From positions 64,315,078-64,379,077 of the forward strand of contig NC_134841.1 in the NCBI RefSeq assembly GCF_965363235.1: a stretch of 64,000 nucleotides of DNA. The letters are read 5' to 3'. The notes under the pieces are model-generated. The model ran no database searches and was not told where the DNA came from. It worked only from the letters and a program-made list of their open reading frames with translations. This DNA is from Mytilus galloprovincialis (Eukaryota > Mollusca > Bivalvia > Mytilida > Mytilidae). Both the position numbers and the translations under genes were made by a program. Each line of letters starts with the position of its first letter. Position 1 is the stretch's first letter. Below are positions 1-14,200 of the stretch, piece by piece.

Positions 1-636
1 TTGTCTTTCGAGAATTTAAATATATATTCATTGTAAAGTAAACTTGGCGTGTTAAAATCTATTTTAAACGGGCACGTCTGGACATAGGTAATTATGGTAA
101 CATACATTTTCCTAATGAAAGGTGTATCCCTTATTTCATTTAACTTCAAACTAATTTTAAATTTGTCAAAGAGGGGAATTTTGTACAATAATTGGCAATA
201 AACAGCTGCGCCATGACCGCATGATACGCCCGTCGTCTTGTGAGTGAAGTTGTATGCAATAATCAGGAATAGTTTCTGAGATAGGGCGCACCATGTGAAA
301 ACATCTATTCTTTTTTACAAAAAACTCAATAACTCTAAAATAAAAGTTTGAATCATGATCTAAAAGTATAGGGATCTTAAGATTAATATTAATAAGAAGT
401 GAGTAAAATTTAAACAATAATCATAAATAGGTTTTGAGATACATCGCAATACGTCCTGTCAAAATTGTGACGCGCGTGTAAAAACGCAAAGAAATGGAAA
501 AAAAACTCGTAATTAAAGGTCAATAAGTTTTATTAGGATGTCGGCCAAGTGGACTTATTTGTATATTTTGTCTTCCTTATAACTTTTATATATATTTGAA
601 AAAAAATGCATAGAAATCGATAAAAAGAACTTGAAA
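1..636. other. No gene seen; presumed intron or flank of the EGF gene
   Basis: AT-rich sequence with only short chance reading frames. It probably lies within the intron after EGF exon 11, because that exon ends with a donor site and no stop. Confidence 0.5.
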
Positions 637-1007
637 TTCGTCACTTATCTTTTAAAGTGTATACCGAATTAAAATATTGTAAGAAATAAGAAAACAGGGA
701 CATCCGCGAAATCGGATTATGTGAATTGGATTATGTTTATTATAAACAAGAAAGAAATCGTTAGATCTGTGTACCATACATGTATACGTTCCAGTCAAAC
801 CTGCTAACTTTTGACATATGCAGCTTTATACAATAGTTCAAAACGCTATGAATTCGAATCACTATGTCTCGCTTGTTTAAAAATATCAAAGAGAATGTTT
901 ATAATAAACATAATCCAACTCACATAATCCGATTTCCCGGTTGTCCCTGTTTTCTCATTTCTTACAATATTTTAATTCGGTATACACTTTATACGATAAG
1001 TGGCGAA
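637..1007. repeat. 371 bp inverted-repeat element (MITE-like)
   Basis: Two arms of about 113 bp (637-750 and 895-1007) are near-perfect reverse complements. Both contain GTGTATACCGAATTAAAATA and the run AATCGGATTATGTGA; only a few positions differ. About 145 bp of unique sequence separates them. It has the structure of a short non-autonomous DNA transposon; I could not fix a target duplication by eye. Confidence 0.75.
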
Positions 1008-2174
1008 TCTGGAAGACGTATAGGTTGCACGCACCCGACCCCACCTTTGGTTGCCAAAACTATATTGATTCATGTATTTAACGATTTTGTAAAGCAAACA
1101 ATAATCAAAATATTGTTCAACTCGGCGGTATGTATCTGAGACTCATATAAATAATAAGCCGCTGTCCGGTGAAAGAAGTTGTTTTCCAACGTCCCACAAA
1201 ACTCATTTTCAACGCTGAAGTTAAATGATCAATTATAATGAAATGCGATTATATTTGTTTTTATTTGACCAAACCGGGTTATGCATTGTGAAATCTATGA
1301 CGAAACCGGGTGGTAAACATTGACGAAACCGGCCAGTTCCATTTTGACATGACCCATTTCTTTCGTTCCATACACAGAGATACAAGTATTGAGATGCTCA
1401 TAATGACTAGTTTTGCAATCTCCGTGTCAGTATCTATCTTCCCGTACCTTTCTTTTCGTACAATGTGAACAATTTAACGAGAAATTAAACAATTTCGAGG
1501 CAAGGTTCACTCAATTCGTCATTTTGACATGCATTTTTACTTATTTCTCCGTTAATATAGAACAGTTGTAGAAAATATTGCATATCACAAAAGAAAATAG
1601 TTGTAATTGAATCATTAAATATCTAAATGCACATTTCTTCACTGCCAATTTCTTTTAACTTGATAGTGGTACAGCTAGGAAAGCTCTTTGGGATAACCAA
1701 ATTTATTAATAGACAAAGTGCGAGCTTGGTGCATTTCCGCCAAAAACTTTGGTTTTAGTGAACATCATTTGTGGGTTTAGGGCAATCGTCACTTCCGTTT
1801 CAATGTTGAGCGAGTGGTTGGAATAATATGATGCAATATTGCACGAATGATTATGCAAATTGAATGATCATAATTGACAAACAGCACTGCTGTCATTAGG
1901 GAGATGTGATTAAATACCTACGAAAAAAAAACATTATTTCTAGTTTATCCTGCACAATGGCGATCACTAAGACGCTTGATGAACGTTAATAGTGCAGGGA
2001 TATAGGCAAACCACTCTATTTGGTAAATGACGTCAAAAAGGCGCGCATAATTGACGAGTTTTTTTTTTCGGTGAAGGACAAACTCGAAAGTGGTTTATTT
2101 TGGGCTTTCTTTTCATTTAAAATCGATATTTTATATACCTTGATGGTAATGAACAACTGGGTGTAAATAAATAC
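1008..2174. other. Intronic/flanking sequence, no gene seen
   Basis: No coding exon or structured RNA recognised. Two nearby copies of an ACGAAACCGG phrase (about 1299-1337) are the only local repeat noticed. Confidence 0.4.
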
Positions 2175-2288
2175 CTGTCTGGCAGTTAGTTCCGATATAC
2201 CCTGGTAAACATGTGCAAGTGTATCCGTTCACGTTATCTGTACAACTTCCGCCATTTTCACAAGGGTTTGATGCACATTCGTTTATAT
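2175..2288 (-). CDS. EGF gene exon 11: calcium-binding EGF module 8
   Basis: 114 nt, phase 1-1. Begins [14 protein letters not shown] and ends with an open GT donor, so further exons must lie at lower coordinates, outside the window. No further EGF exon was seen in 1-2170. Confidence 0.9.
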
Positions 2289-5200
2289 CTAAAACATGCA
2301 ATTATTATGTACTTTACAGCTTCATTTACATTCATTCAAATAAAATCGAACAGCACGATAAACGAACGAAATAATTATTACAAAAAACAAATAACTTGCA
2401 TATTTATAATTTGTTGTATCTCTAATCATTAGAAATATTCTATTGTTCTTATTTTATTGTCTTGAATTCTGTGTCATCTTAATATCTTTTTTTCAACTTA
2501 CCAATAGACAATAATAGTGCATTGACTTGACATATTTACGATGTAAGGATGAGGCTTAGTAACAGGGAAATGCGAGGCTCTGCCGAGCTTATTCTCCATT
2601 TAGGGGCGAATACCTAAATCGGGGATATGTCAAGTCAATGCATTATTATTGTCTTTATACTGCAATCGGAAAAACATTTTTAATAGTTGTTTAATGTGTC
2701 ATTGTTATTTATTTGTTTTAAATATTGGGGTAAATTCCCCTTTAAAAAGGCCTCATATCAGGCGGAGAAATATACAACACCATTAAATGTACATTACCTG
2801 TTGAAACCCTCAATCGATGGTGAACGAGATTGTATGAATACGGACTAAAACATTAACAATAAGCATAAAACATAAAGATTTAGAGGTTTCAAATAAAAAA
2901 TATGAACAAGTGAAATATTAACAAGTGAAATATTTTTTTCCCAAGAATTGTAAAAGAAATAAGTTTGAGCCGTTCCATGCTTCGTTGTATAGACGACAAA
3001 TGCAAATTTGTCCGCCATTACGTAAAATCACACAGGTTCCCGTAAACGTTGACATCATAATTTGAGATATTTAAAGTCACAATTTAAAAGTGATTGTTGC
3101 TTGACATCAACAGGTGATTTGGAGTCGATCTAAGGTCATTCGGAGGCAAGATACAGCTAATTACCAAAAGTGTAAATACGTTTATTCATCGGAAACAAGA
3201 ACAGGTTGAAGAGGTCATATGAATAATGAGATATGGATTCGGCAACTTCTATTTAAATATTCATGAGTAAAAATTATATCGGGTCAGTGACTGTATATGA
3301 CATAGAAATATACAGTCAACCCATTTTGACTGCTCAAATAGAATGAGTGCAGTATAAAACATAATAAATACCTGTTTGACAATGTACTCCAGTATATCCT
3401 AGATCACATGTACATGTGTATGCATTAACTTGGTCTGTACACGTCCCAGAATTCTGACACGGATTTGAGTCACATTCATTTATATCTGTAAATCATACCA
3501 TTTAAGATGAACAATATGATATAAGAAAAAGTAAAATCCCAAAAATACCGACCTACGAGGGATATTCTAAACGGTCAGTTCCTAATCAATAAGCTCAGAC
3601 CCATCAAACGAATTGATAACAACTGCAATAGATAATAACTTTCAATTGAAAAAATATTGATAGAGTAATTAGAACTGTGGTGAAAAATCATGCTATTGAA
3701 AGATATTGTTGGTCATTTCGCACAGCCCTGTAGTGTATCTATGAGAACCGTATATTTGACCAGAGGTTTTGGGATATCTCACGTTTGTAATGTTACAAAA
3801 AAACATGAAAGCACGATATCAATTTCATGCGTCCGAAGCATTTTTCTGGATTAAACTATCAGGAACGCTCAAAGTCGAATATTTGAAAGCCGTTGATGAA
3901 TAAGGACAGACTACGAATACAAAGATTCTGAACATAACATTCTGTTGGAAGAGAACAAAATCTAAAACATATTGGTTATGACTTGCAGTAAGTTCATTGG
4001 TATCACATATGATCTCATGTTGATTCTAACTTTCGTCATATTGTAAACACGTTTGTGCTTTCCTCGGCAAAGTGGTATTAGTTTTACATTCAGATTAAAA
4101 AGTTTAATAACTTTATTGATCAAATGTAGACTAATTATAGTATAAATAATCGCCGTATTTAAATATCAAAAATAAGACAACGCGTGACCGAACGACGCAT
4201 GAATTAAACGAGTGCGCAGCACGAGTTTAATCCATAGCGGCGTTCGGTCACAAGTTGTCTTATTTTTGATATTCAAATACGGCGATTAGTTATTCTTTTT
4301 ATTACATTGGCAAATGGCTTTTTTTTTCATGAAATTAATGTAGAAAATGTAAGGAACTATATCTTTTTCCTACGCATTGACAATTTGTTTTGATCCGACG
4401 TTATCGACGTCTTGACAACGCCTATTGTTGTATGACGTCAGAGAGTGAAATAACCACGTTTATTTCACATGTGAAATTATCGGTTTTTATTTAACTGGGA
4501 AATCAATGTAATTCATTGCAACCAATTTAATAAAAGGATATATTACTGACGACTGACTGGGATATCATCAGTTGAGTCGGCAGTGCTACGGGACTTACAT
4601 GGTTTATAACATACTTTTCTTAAAAGAGGGACGAAAGATACAAAACGGACAGCCAAACTCATAAATCGAAAATAAACTGACAACGCCATGGCTAAAAATA
4701 AAAAAAGACAAACAGACAAACAATAGTACACATGACACAACATAGAAAACTAAGGAATAAACAACACGAACCACTGAAAAACCTAGGGGTGATCTCAGGT
4801 GCTCCGGAAGAGTAAGTAGATCCTGCTCCACATGTGGCACCCGTCGTGTTGCTTATGTGATAACAAATCCGGTAAATAGTATAATTCGGAAGGTCACATT
4901 CATGAAAGGGAATTGGATTGTAGTTACGACATAAGGAACATATCCGATATCATTTGTGAAACGGTTAATCCATAACGGTCAAACAACTCGTGATGGCGTT
5001 CGTATCCTTTACGAAGGGATGCGTTTTGTTATTTGAAATTGCCATGTGATTATGGACTTCCCAAATTGATTTTCCTCTGAGTTCAGTATTTTTGTGATTT
5101 TACTTTTTCAACCATTCTGAACTCTTGGTTTAATAGTTTCCTTGTGATCAGCAACCCTCTATCAAGAAAAACATGATAGGAAATGCAAGCACGGAAATAT

Positions 5201-8200
5201 CGTATCAATTGGGAGATATATACCCCATATGCAGGTGCTGCTGGAATGTTGCTACTTAGAAATGGAAAGTTCACAATTGGAAAGTTAAAATCATCTCTTT
5301 TGTCGTAAAGTTTTGTTTTATCTCTAGTTCGATGGGATAGATGCGTTCCACATAGTCACCAAATTTTGTATTATTTAGTGAAAGAACTTCATCTATAATC
5401 TATATAGCGGAAAGTAGAGTTAAAGGATATCGCTAACTTTTTATCTTTCTTCCTAAGAAGTTCCTGCATAAAGTCAGCCTCATAATAATAAAGAAACAAG
5501 TCGGCAAAAAGAGGGGTACACTTTGTTACCATTGGAATGCCGACAGTCTGTTGAAAAACACGTTCTCCAAACGTAACAAAATATGATGTCAATCAAGAAA
5601 TCAAGCATCTTGATAATATCAGTTTCAAAGAATTCTTTGCTTGAATCAGAGTGATCCCTTACAAAGTAGGATTTATCCCTCCCTAAGACAAGATACGTGT
5701 ATCTACGTTGACCATTCTTTTATATGAAGCAAAGCAATACCAACTCTTTCAATTTGTCTTTTAGTTTGGAATGTGTAATACTTGTGTAAAGAGTAGAAAA
5801 GTCAAATTTTATAATACTATTACAAGATAAAAGAGAGTTAGATTGTATGTTCTCTAAAAGATCTTTGGAATTTTTAAGTATCCACATCTGATTCACGCCC
5901 CCTCTAGAATAGGCAGTTTCACAATAACTTTGAAGTCCGTCTTTGATTGCTGATAAAATAGGTGTTAATAATTTAGAAAGAGGTTTCTTGGAGCACTTGG
6001 AAGACCCAGCAATAATATACCGTTGTTTGTAAGGACACTTATGTAGTTTAAGTATCAAATGTTCCGTTGTTAATCTCAGTAATCATTAGAAAAAATAAAG
6101 TTTCAATTTCGTCAAGCAAAGTAAAACTTATATGTGACAACTTTTTCGATCCTCTTTGGTCTTTTCGCTCATCACGTATTCAAATATTTATAAATACTCT
6201 CCTATTAAATTATAAGTTTGAATGTTTAATGAAGATTAATCCAGAGGAAAACGCTTTGGACGCACGAAATAATAAAGTATAATCTAACCAATATGTACGT
6301 AAACATGTTGTGCATACTGTAATATTTCCTATTAGAAATTGAAAACATATGTACTGGAAGTTAATAAATGGAATCTAAATAAGAACCACGTGTCAAGATC
6401 GTGTAATGTCGTAAAACATAGGTTTTCTTTAATATAAAGCAACAATATATATGTGTTATATATTTTAAGTCTCAACTATTTGAAAATTGATATGAAATAT
6501 AATCAGTTTTTGAAATATGTTTGCTATTTGTTACTCCAAAAATGTTTATATTTTGGTTTTATACCTTGATGTATATTTTAACTTTTATCTTTGAAAGACA
6601 TTACAACAGTTACATAAATATATATATTGACTTGTGGAAACAATGATCGTGTGATACGCGTCTTATTTTGTGCATTTTATCATTTATCATATTTTTTTCA
6701 AATCAAGCGACGAATATGATATCTAGAATTCAAAGACCACGAAAACATTTTGCTAGAGAGATGAGACACACACACAATTTGTATCGGGCAACATATTCGT
6801 GATGGGGACCATAAAACATGTAGTATCAATTTCAGTCGTTCTTCCATAAAACTAGAGTTTTTGTGGCAGAATCACACTCTGGATAATTATTTTAGCATAA
6901 TATCGATGTATTATTATCAAGGGATACCAATTTTCTTTCATTTAATGGGTAGAAAAAAACACGAATTGAAATGTTCAACGAAGCATACATTTTCTATAGT
7001 CTTTTTTTGCAGCTTTTCCAAGAAAACTAAGATTTTTCCTCAGTCCATGGAATTTAGATCCACGACAATAAATAAATCCATATTTACCTGTTTGACAATT
7101 TACGTCAGAGTACCCTGGATCACAAGAACAGCTGTATTCGTTTACATGATCTGTACAAGTTCCGCTATTCTGACAAGGATTAGAGGCACATTCGTTTATG
7201 TCTTTAAAAAAACAACATTTTATCAAGTTAAATGTAATTGCAGCATTAATGGATACTGTTGTTTTTTCTATTTTTTCCTAATTAGAAAAAGTGTTAAGAA
7301 CGAATACTTTTATTAGCAGATACATTACTTGTTCAAAACCAAACATATATATTTTCGAACTGTAATGCTACAGACTTCTTCTGTAAAATGTTATTAGTGC
7401 TTATTTCAATATTATATATATTTTCCAATTTATGAACCCATATGTCAGTCATATGAACTGTAAGTAATCAAATGTTTTGGATATCAGCACAATTTAAAGT
7501 TTCCTAAACAAAAATGAAAATAAAAAAGATTGTTCTGAAATCTAATTGGTTCGATAAGTCTACAAAGGCACAGTAATACACAGAAGTCTTAGACTTATCA
7601 TAAATATCAGGATTAAAATTGCAAACCCGATACGCGCATTTCGTCTACAACATTGAGAACAAAAATGCCGTACGATAAAATCATACATTAAACAATCCAT
7701 TTGCGTCTCAATGAAATTTTTATATAAAAACGTATAAAGGACGTTTTTTTTTCAAACATTTCAGGTTTTTTTTTATTTGAGTACTGTAATTAAATCAGAA
7801 TATAAATGTTGTGACATACATATTATTTCCTTTTTTTTAATTTAAACCTCGTTTTATTTGTTTTAATGATGAGATAGTAATACCTGATTGACAATGCACT
7901 CCATCATATCCGGAATCACAAGTACAACTGTATCCATTTACATGATCTGTACACGTTCCGCTATGTTGACAAGGGTTGGAAGCACATTCGTCAATATCTA
8001 AAATTATATGATTATTGAAATTTTGATAATCTTTAGAATAAACCTGTACAAAATTTGGCTTCAAACATAATAATTAAATAGAATTGGAATGAATAAAATA
8101 AACTTGCTGAGGAGTTTTTTTTTAAATTTGAAAACATAAACAGTACGATTTTAAGTTACGTAACGCAAAGACTTTAACACTTTATTGATTAAGTTATTAT

Positions 8201-11200
8201 CATTCGAAATTTTGAACCTCAGATTTTATGAGATATGTATCTTAGAAATAGCGAAGGGTATGAAAAGCTGACCTGTTTGACAGTCGTCATCATTAAATCC
8301 TTGGACACAAGAACAACTATATCCGTTCAAGTGGTCAGTACATGTTCCACCATTTTGACAAGGATTTGAGTCACATTCGTCAAAGTCTGAAAAGAACATA
8401 TTATGATTTAGCTACACATACAAAGTTATAATATGATTCCAAAAATTAACGGAATACATAGTCAATTCATAATATCTGTGACAAATAATCACCATACAAA
8501 CAATTTACAATGCTTGCTCTATATATTCTGACTTGGTACAGACACACGAAAAGATATAATGAAAAAAAATCAAAATTTAAAGTATATAAAATTCTAGAAT
8601 GTAGCAGTTATAGCTATTTAAGAAATTACTTGATTAAAGTTTAAATATTTTAATTGACAAAAAAAAAATAACGTTTGACCTTGCACTCCTTATTTATCAT
8701 ATGATTATTCAGTCAGAATTTTACTTCGTAAAAATTATCTACCCATTACGCCAGTTAATTTTTAAAATCGTAGAAAATGGAAGCCATTGTAGGGATGACG
8801 CGCTGCCAATTTATCTCTTGAAAACCGATAAATTTATCCACAAAGCACCATTACGATCCTTATATGTCAGTTGTATTTAAAAAGACAAGTGTAACACCAT
8901 CTAATGAACATCAGTTAATGTTCTTGTCTGTATTGAGTCAACTTAAAATTATTGTCTGATCGGTTGTCAGGTGGAATTTTCGAAAATTCATAAACATTTA
9001 AAAAAAAATTAATAATTAAATATTTCGTGGAAGAGCAGGCTAAAAATGTTAACTGGTTGAAGACAATAAACCCTAATTATCACACACACACAAATATGTT
9101 TTTTTCGAAGAAATGCATTTTTACCATCTTACTTAAAAGACCGTCGTCAAGTACTTTTAGTAAAAATTAGCTATTCGAACACACCTACTCTGTTTTCGTG
9201 ATTCATTAGAAAGTATTTCACTTGACTAATATATTTCATTTTTTAGTACTGTGAATTTCTTATGTTATAAAGTCGACCTGTAGCATTGATATATAAAAAT
9301 GATACAATCTGAAGCGAGATGATATATCAAATACTCTTGCTTTATACGTTTTCATGACGTTATATTCAATTCAAACACGCCCTAACATAAAAAAAAAAAA
9401 AGTACACTCGATTTCCTCTTTTCGATACAATTGTTACCAATTTTTGAATTATTTTTTTTCTTAAATCACATAATGGAAGGGCAGACACAAAAATTACTGA
9501 ACTAATAGATTGATATGTGCTCCGTCCGTGGTAAAAAAAATAAAAATCGAAGGTTATGCATTTTCTACATCCAATTGGATAGATACCTATGTCGTCGACT
9601 TGATATCTAATTGTTCTGCTTAACTTTGTAATAGATAAATTGAAAACTTGTGCAAATAGTGTTTTTAAAAAACAGCAAAGAGTTAAAATAAAGTGCCCTG
9701 TATAGATTTTGTTATACTGTTTTCAGCCGACTGTTGCCTTTTGAACAAGCATATTAAATATACTAGCACTTCTTCATATGCCTGTTGTCAGAATATGGTT
9801 ATAAATTCAGTTAAGCCCTGAATGATTAGACTATCATTAAATCTTAACGTCTGGTGAAAAAAGCAATACCCTGGTATCGTATTAAGCATTCAATTGCAGG
9901 ATGCCAAAGCTTTGAACATTTTGTCTTATTAACAAAATTGAAACATGAATTTTCAAAAATTGCATACATGTACAGATCAAAGAAGGGATAGTCAAATAAG
10001 CTATCCTCTATGCCTTATACTTGCCGTAACCATGAAATAAAACTGAAGAATAAAACACTTAAATAGTAAAAGTATAAGATCAGGAGACACAAAATACCAA
10101 AGGGGTAATAGTAAATCAGAAATCGAAGATAACAGACAATATTATGATTGCCAAAATAAAACAAAAACGACATAGTATATAAACAATATCTTGTTGTCTG
10201 CTCTATGGTCGGGTTGTTGTCGCTTTGACACATTCCCCATTTCCATTCTCAATTTTACAGTAAAACTAAAGACTATACAAAACAAACCCACCAGTAAAAA
10301 ATACGGGATAATCAGAGGGCCCGAGGGGATGAACAGACGGCTAAACCATCCGAGTTAATGAGCAGTAAACTGGCAGGATTTTTAATTCTTAACAAGACTT
10401 GGTAAGACTTGTCCTATATTAATGCAGCTATTCAAAGGGCAAAACGGCTCAGTGCTGGTTTTTATTCATACAACAATTTTTCTGTAAGTAATTTTGTATT
10501 GATGAGAAATCTTTGAAAGTCTCTGAAAGTTATTTTCATCCTAAGCAAAGGGAAATATGAAAATGTGGTATAATGTGAGTTAATTGTCGGGTAAATTAAA
10601 GAGCTTGATAACTTTCTGCAAATGATGGCGATAACCTGCCCCATTGTATTTATTTTTTTTAAGTTGATCTTTTGATCGTCGTTCACATTATTTATTTTAT
10701 ACCTGTTTGACAATTTGTGTCCGTATACCCTGGAACACAGGAACAGCTGTATTCGTTTACGTGATCTGTACAAGTTCCGCCGTTTTGGCAAGGATAAGAT
10801 GCGCACTCATCTATATCTAAAAAAGCAGGTTTTATCGTGTAATACACTACTGTATAATTTGTAAAAATTCAGCATCGAACGAGGCTGCTAATTTTGTATT
10901 ATATACGCACGTTTCTTCTTCATAAACTGATTTGTATAAAGAAGCAGGACTTAAAATGAGTTAGAACGAATGTTTTCATTTAACTTCTAAATTCAATTCC
11001 TTTTTCTTATATTAACAATTGAATTATTTAACGATAAAAAAATTGATGCAACAGACATATTGTGTAAATGTGCATAATGAGTACATATATTTCGATATAA
11101 TAACTCTTTCAAAACTATGAAGGTATATGCAAATCACAAAAACGAAACTTGCATTGTAAATGATAAAATAATGTTGGACAACAATATATATAAAAAAGAA

Positions 11201-14200
11201 GATCATGTGGTATGATTGCTAATGAGACAACTATCCACAAAAGACCAAAATAACACAGACATTAACAACTATAGGTCACCGTACGGCCTTAAACAATGAG
11301 CAAAGCCCATACCGCATAGTCAGCTATATGTATGTATGTCTTACATTATTTAGAATAAACAAATGTTTATTGATTTCTCAAAATACCTGTTTGACAATTC
11401 TTGTCTGTATACCCTGGAGGACAGGAACAGGCGTAATCATTGAGCATGTCCGTACAGGTAGCGCCATTTTGACATGGATCAGATGAACATTCGTTTATCT
11501 CTGTGATGAAAAAAAAACATTGTTTGGGAATGTAGAGTCTAATAATTATTGATTTATTTTTAAATCAAAGAAAAACCCCTGAGCCATTCATTATAGTAGA
11601 TTTATGATGAAAATGAAATGAATATTAACAAATCGGTCTTTTTAAGTGCACTAAATGCTTTACAGATATTTTTTATCATATTGTCTTGAGGACGAAGAAT
11701 TAGTTTGTGCATTGAAATTTAACAGCAAATACACCTCTAGTTATGTCTAAATTCGACTTTTCTAAGATTAAATCATTTACAAATAATATTTTACCAGACT
11801 TCAAAAGGGTAAAAGCAGATTATCTTAAACATATGATCATTTAAAAATAAATCGTATCAATGCTTGCTCGTTTGGATCATAGTGCCGTAAATCAAACAGT
11901 ATAGATATAAAACATCTTTACATATTATAAATTTACGTTACGTTTTTTTCCCTTGTTTGTCAAAGTATTCATGCCATGCAAAAGAGAAGATATAGGTCAT
12001 CGTCTACATTTATTGATTATTAATTTGATGTTGTCGTACAGAGTAAGACAGTAAATAGAATGATTGATTGATGATTGTTTGTGTTTTAACGCCACTTTTA
12101 AGCGCAACTTTTGAGCTATTTAAGACGGCCAGTTTATATTGGTGGTGGAAGCCGAAGTGTCCGGAGAAAACCCTCGACCCTCGAAAGGAAAGGAAAACTG
12201 ACAATCCTAGTCAATTAAGATTGGAGTCGAGTGCACATATGAAAAATAAATAGAAAGAAGATTAAAAGGTTTGGCAAATGTGTATTATTCGTACAATTAG
12301 AGTTCTCATTAAGTTATTTAGAAGGAAAAAACAATCGTTGGCAAAGATTCAATACAAAATATTTTAACCACTCAACAAATATACAAGTGAATTTACTGAT
12401 TTCCCAAAGACATAAAAACTTACCGTCAGCACAGTCAGTGGCTGGATCCCAGCCTGGTTCACATTGACATTCATAAGTGCTAGAGCTTGTTTCTTGACAT
12501 GTTCCTCCATTTTCGCATGGGAAGGTAAGACACGGATCGTCTAATTGTTTAAAGTAAAAATGATTTAATATATATATAGTCAAAACAGAAATAGAAAAGG
12601 GGAAATTTTCTTAAAAATATATTCTCGTCTTATAGGTTATCGTGCTATTAAGAATGCATTGTGATGTCACAATATCCACTGAAAAAAACATGCAGAGTAC
12701 GAATTTAAATGACGTACGAAAAAATATGATCTGACGATACAATATCAAATCTTCATGTTGCAAGTAAATTAATGAATCGAGAAAAAAATTAGAAATTCAG
12801 ATATCTCGGTTAAGGGATCTAAGAAATTACCTATACTTATATGAGCCTTGTTGTCATGTTGATCCTCGTGTATTTATTTACCGTATACATCCATTGATTT
12901 AAATAATACGGTATGAGCGATCTTGATGAACGGTTTTTTAGAAACCGCTTCAAACGTATGAAATTCATAGTGTAATAGTGTTATGATATACGGATTTCAT
13001 TCAACACATCTCATGATTCAGACTTGAAGCAATAACATGCGAAATGATTTCAACTTTCCTAATGTCGACTTTTAATTTTTTATTTAGTCAAGTTCAAAAA
13101 TCCTCAAACTATACGGAATACATTGACAGCTTTTCGTTCCATACACAAAAATACACAAAGTTTTGGTTCGAATATGTTCCATGGCTCCTACAGGTATATC
13201 CAAGGCTTGATTTTAATTTTGTGTTACCCGTACTTCACAGAATATTTTAACACAGAGTAGGTAGTCTGTTGATTTTTGTTATATTGCGGAGTGAATAAAA
13301 GCAATAGAAGTATACAAAACTGAGGGAAACCAATCAACTATAAGATGGAACAAAACGGAACAAAAGAAACACTGAACTGTAACAAATACAACCGCCAACA
13401 TACATATATGACGTCCATTATCACTGAACTAGTAACATATTTGTTTAGAGACTAGCTGAAGAACTCCTCTGGGTGTGGGAGTTTCTCGCTGCTGTTGTCT
13501 ACTGTATGGTCGGGTTGTTGTCTCTTTGACACATTCGCCATTTCCATTCTTAATATTATAGATATGGACTTTAAGATAACAACGGCCATATTCAAAGATC
13601 GGTAATAAAGATAGTATATTCCATTCTGTAATAATAACAGTAGTCATGGTAGTTACCTGTACAGCCTAGATGATAATGTGCTGGACAGGGTGTTGAAAGG
13701 TAACAAGTCTGTGATGCAGTACATGTATGACCCAGGCCACAATAATGCTCTCGAGACTGTTCATTGTGCATCTAAAAAAAATATTGAATATATGTGAATT
13801 TTCCTATTTAAGATAATATTACCGTAAAACGGTTAGCAGTTGGCAATGTACATAATTGTATGATAGAAGTATTGCACCAGATTCCTTTCACTAGGTTTAT
13901 GTTGAAACTACAGTAGCTACAGTAGTGAGTCATTTAATGTATAAATACTTGTCTGGTGCCATACATTGCTACAGTTAATGCTATTACATTAAGTTTGCTT
14001 GTTTTAGTTTGCGTATTTCCTAATAGAAAAACGTTTAAGCATTACCTATCTTTTGTTCCAACCATTATGTTATAGTTTGAAAAATAAAAATCGTTAAATG
14101 TGTAGATTTCTTTAATTATCTGTTTGCAAGTATTTTTAGAATAAGTACATGATAGTTACTCGATCACTCATAAATATGTTTTTGATAAAAGCCAGCAAAT

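Noticed and set aside
6861-7316. 151-codon plus-strand frame
   Set aside because: It covers EGF exon 9 on the opposite strand; composition is typical of antisense to a cysteine-rich exon and AT-rich intron.
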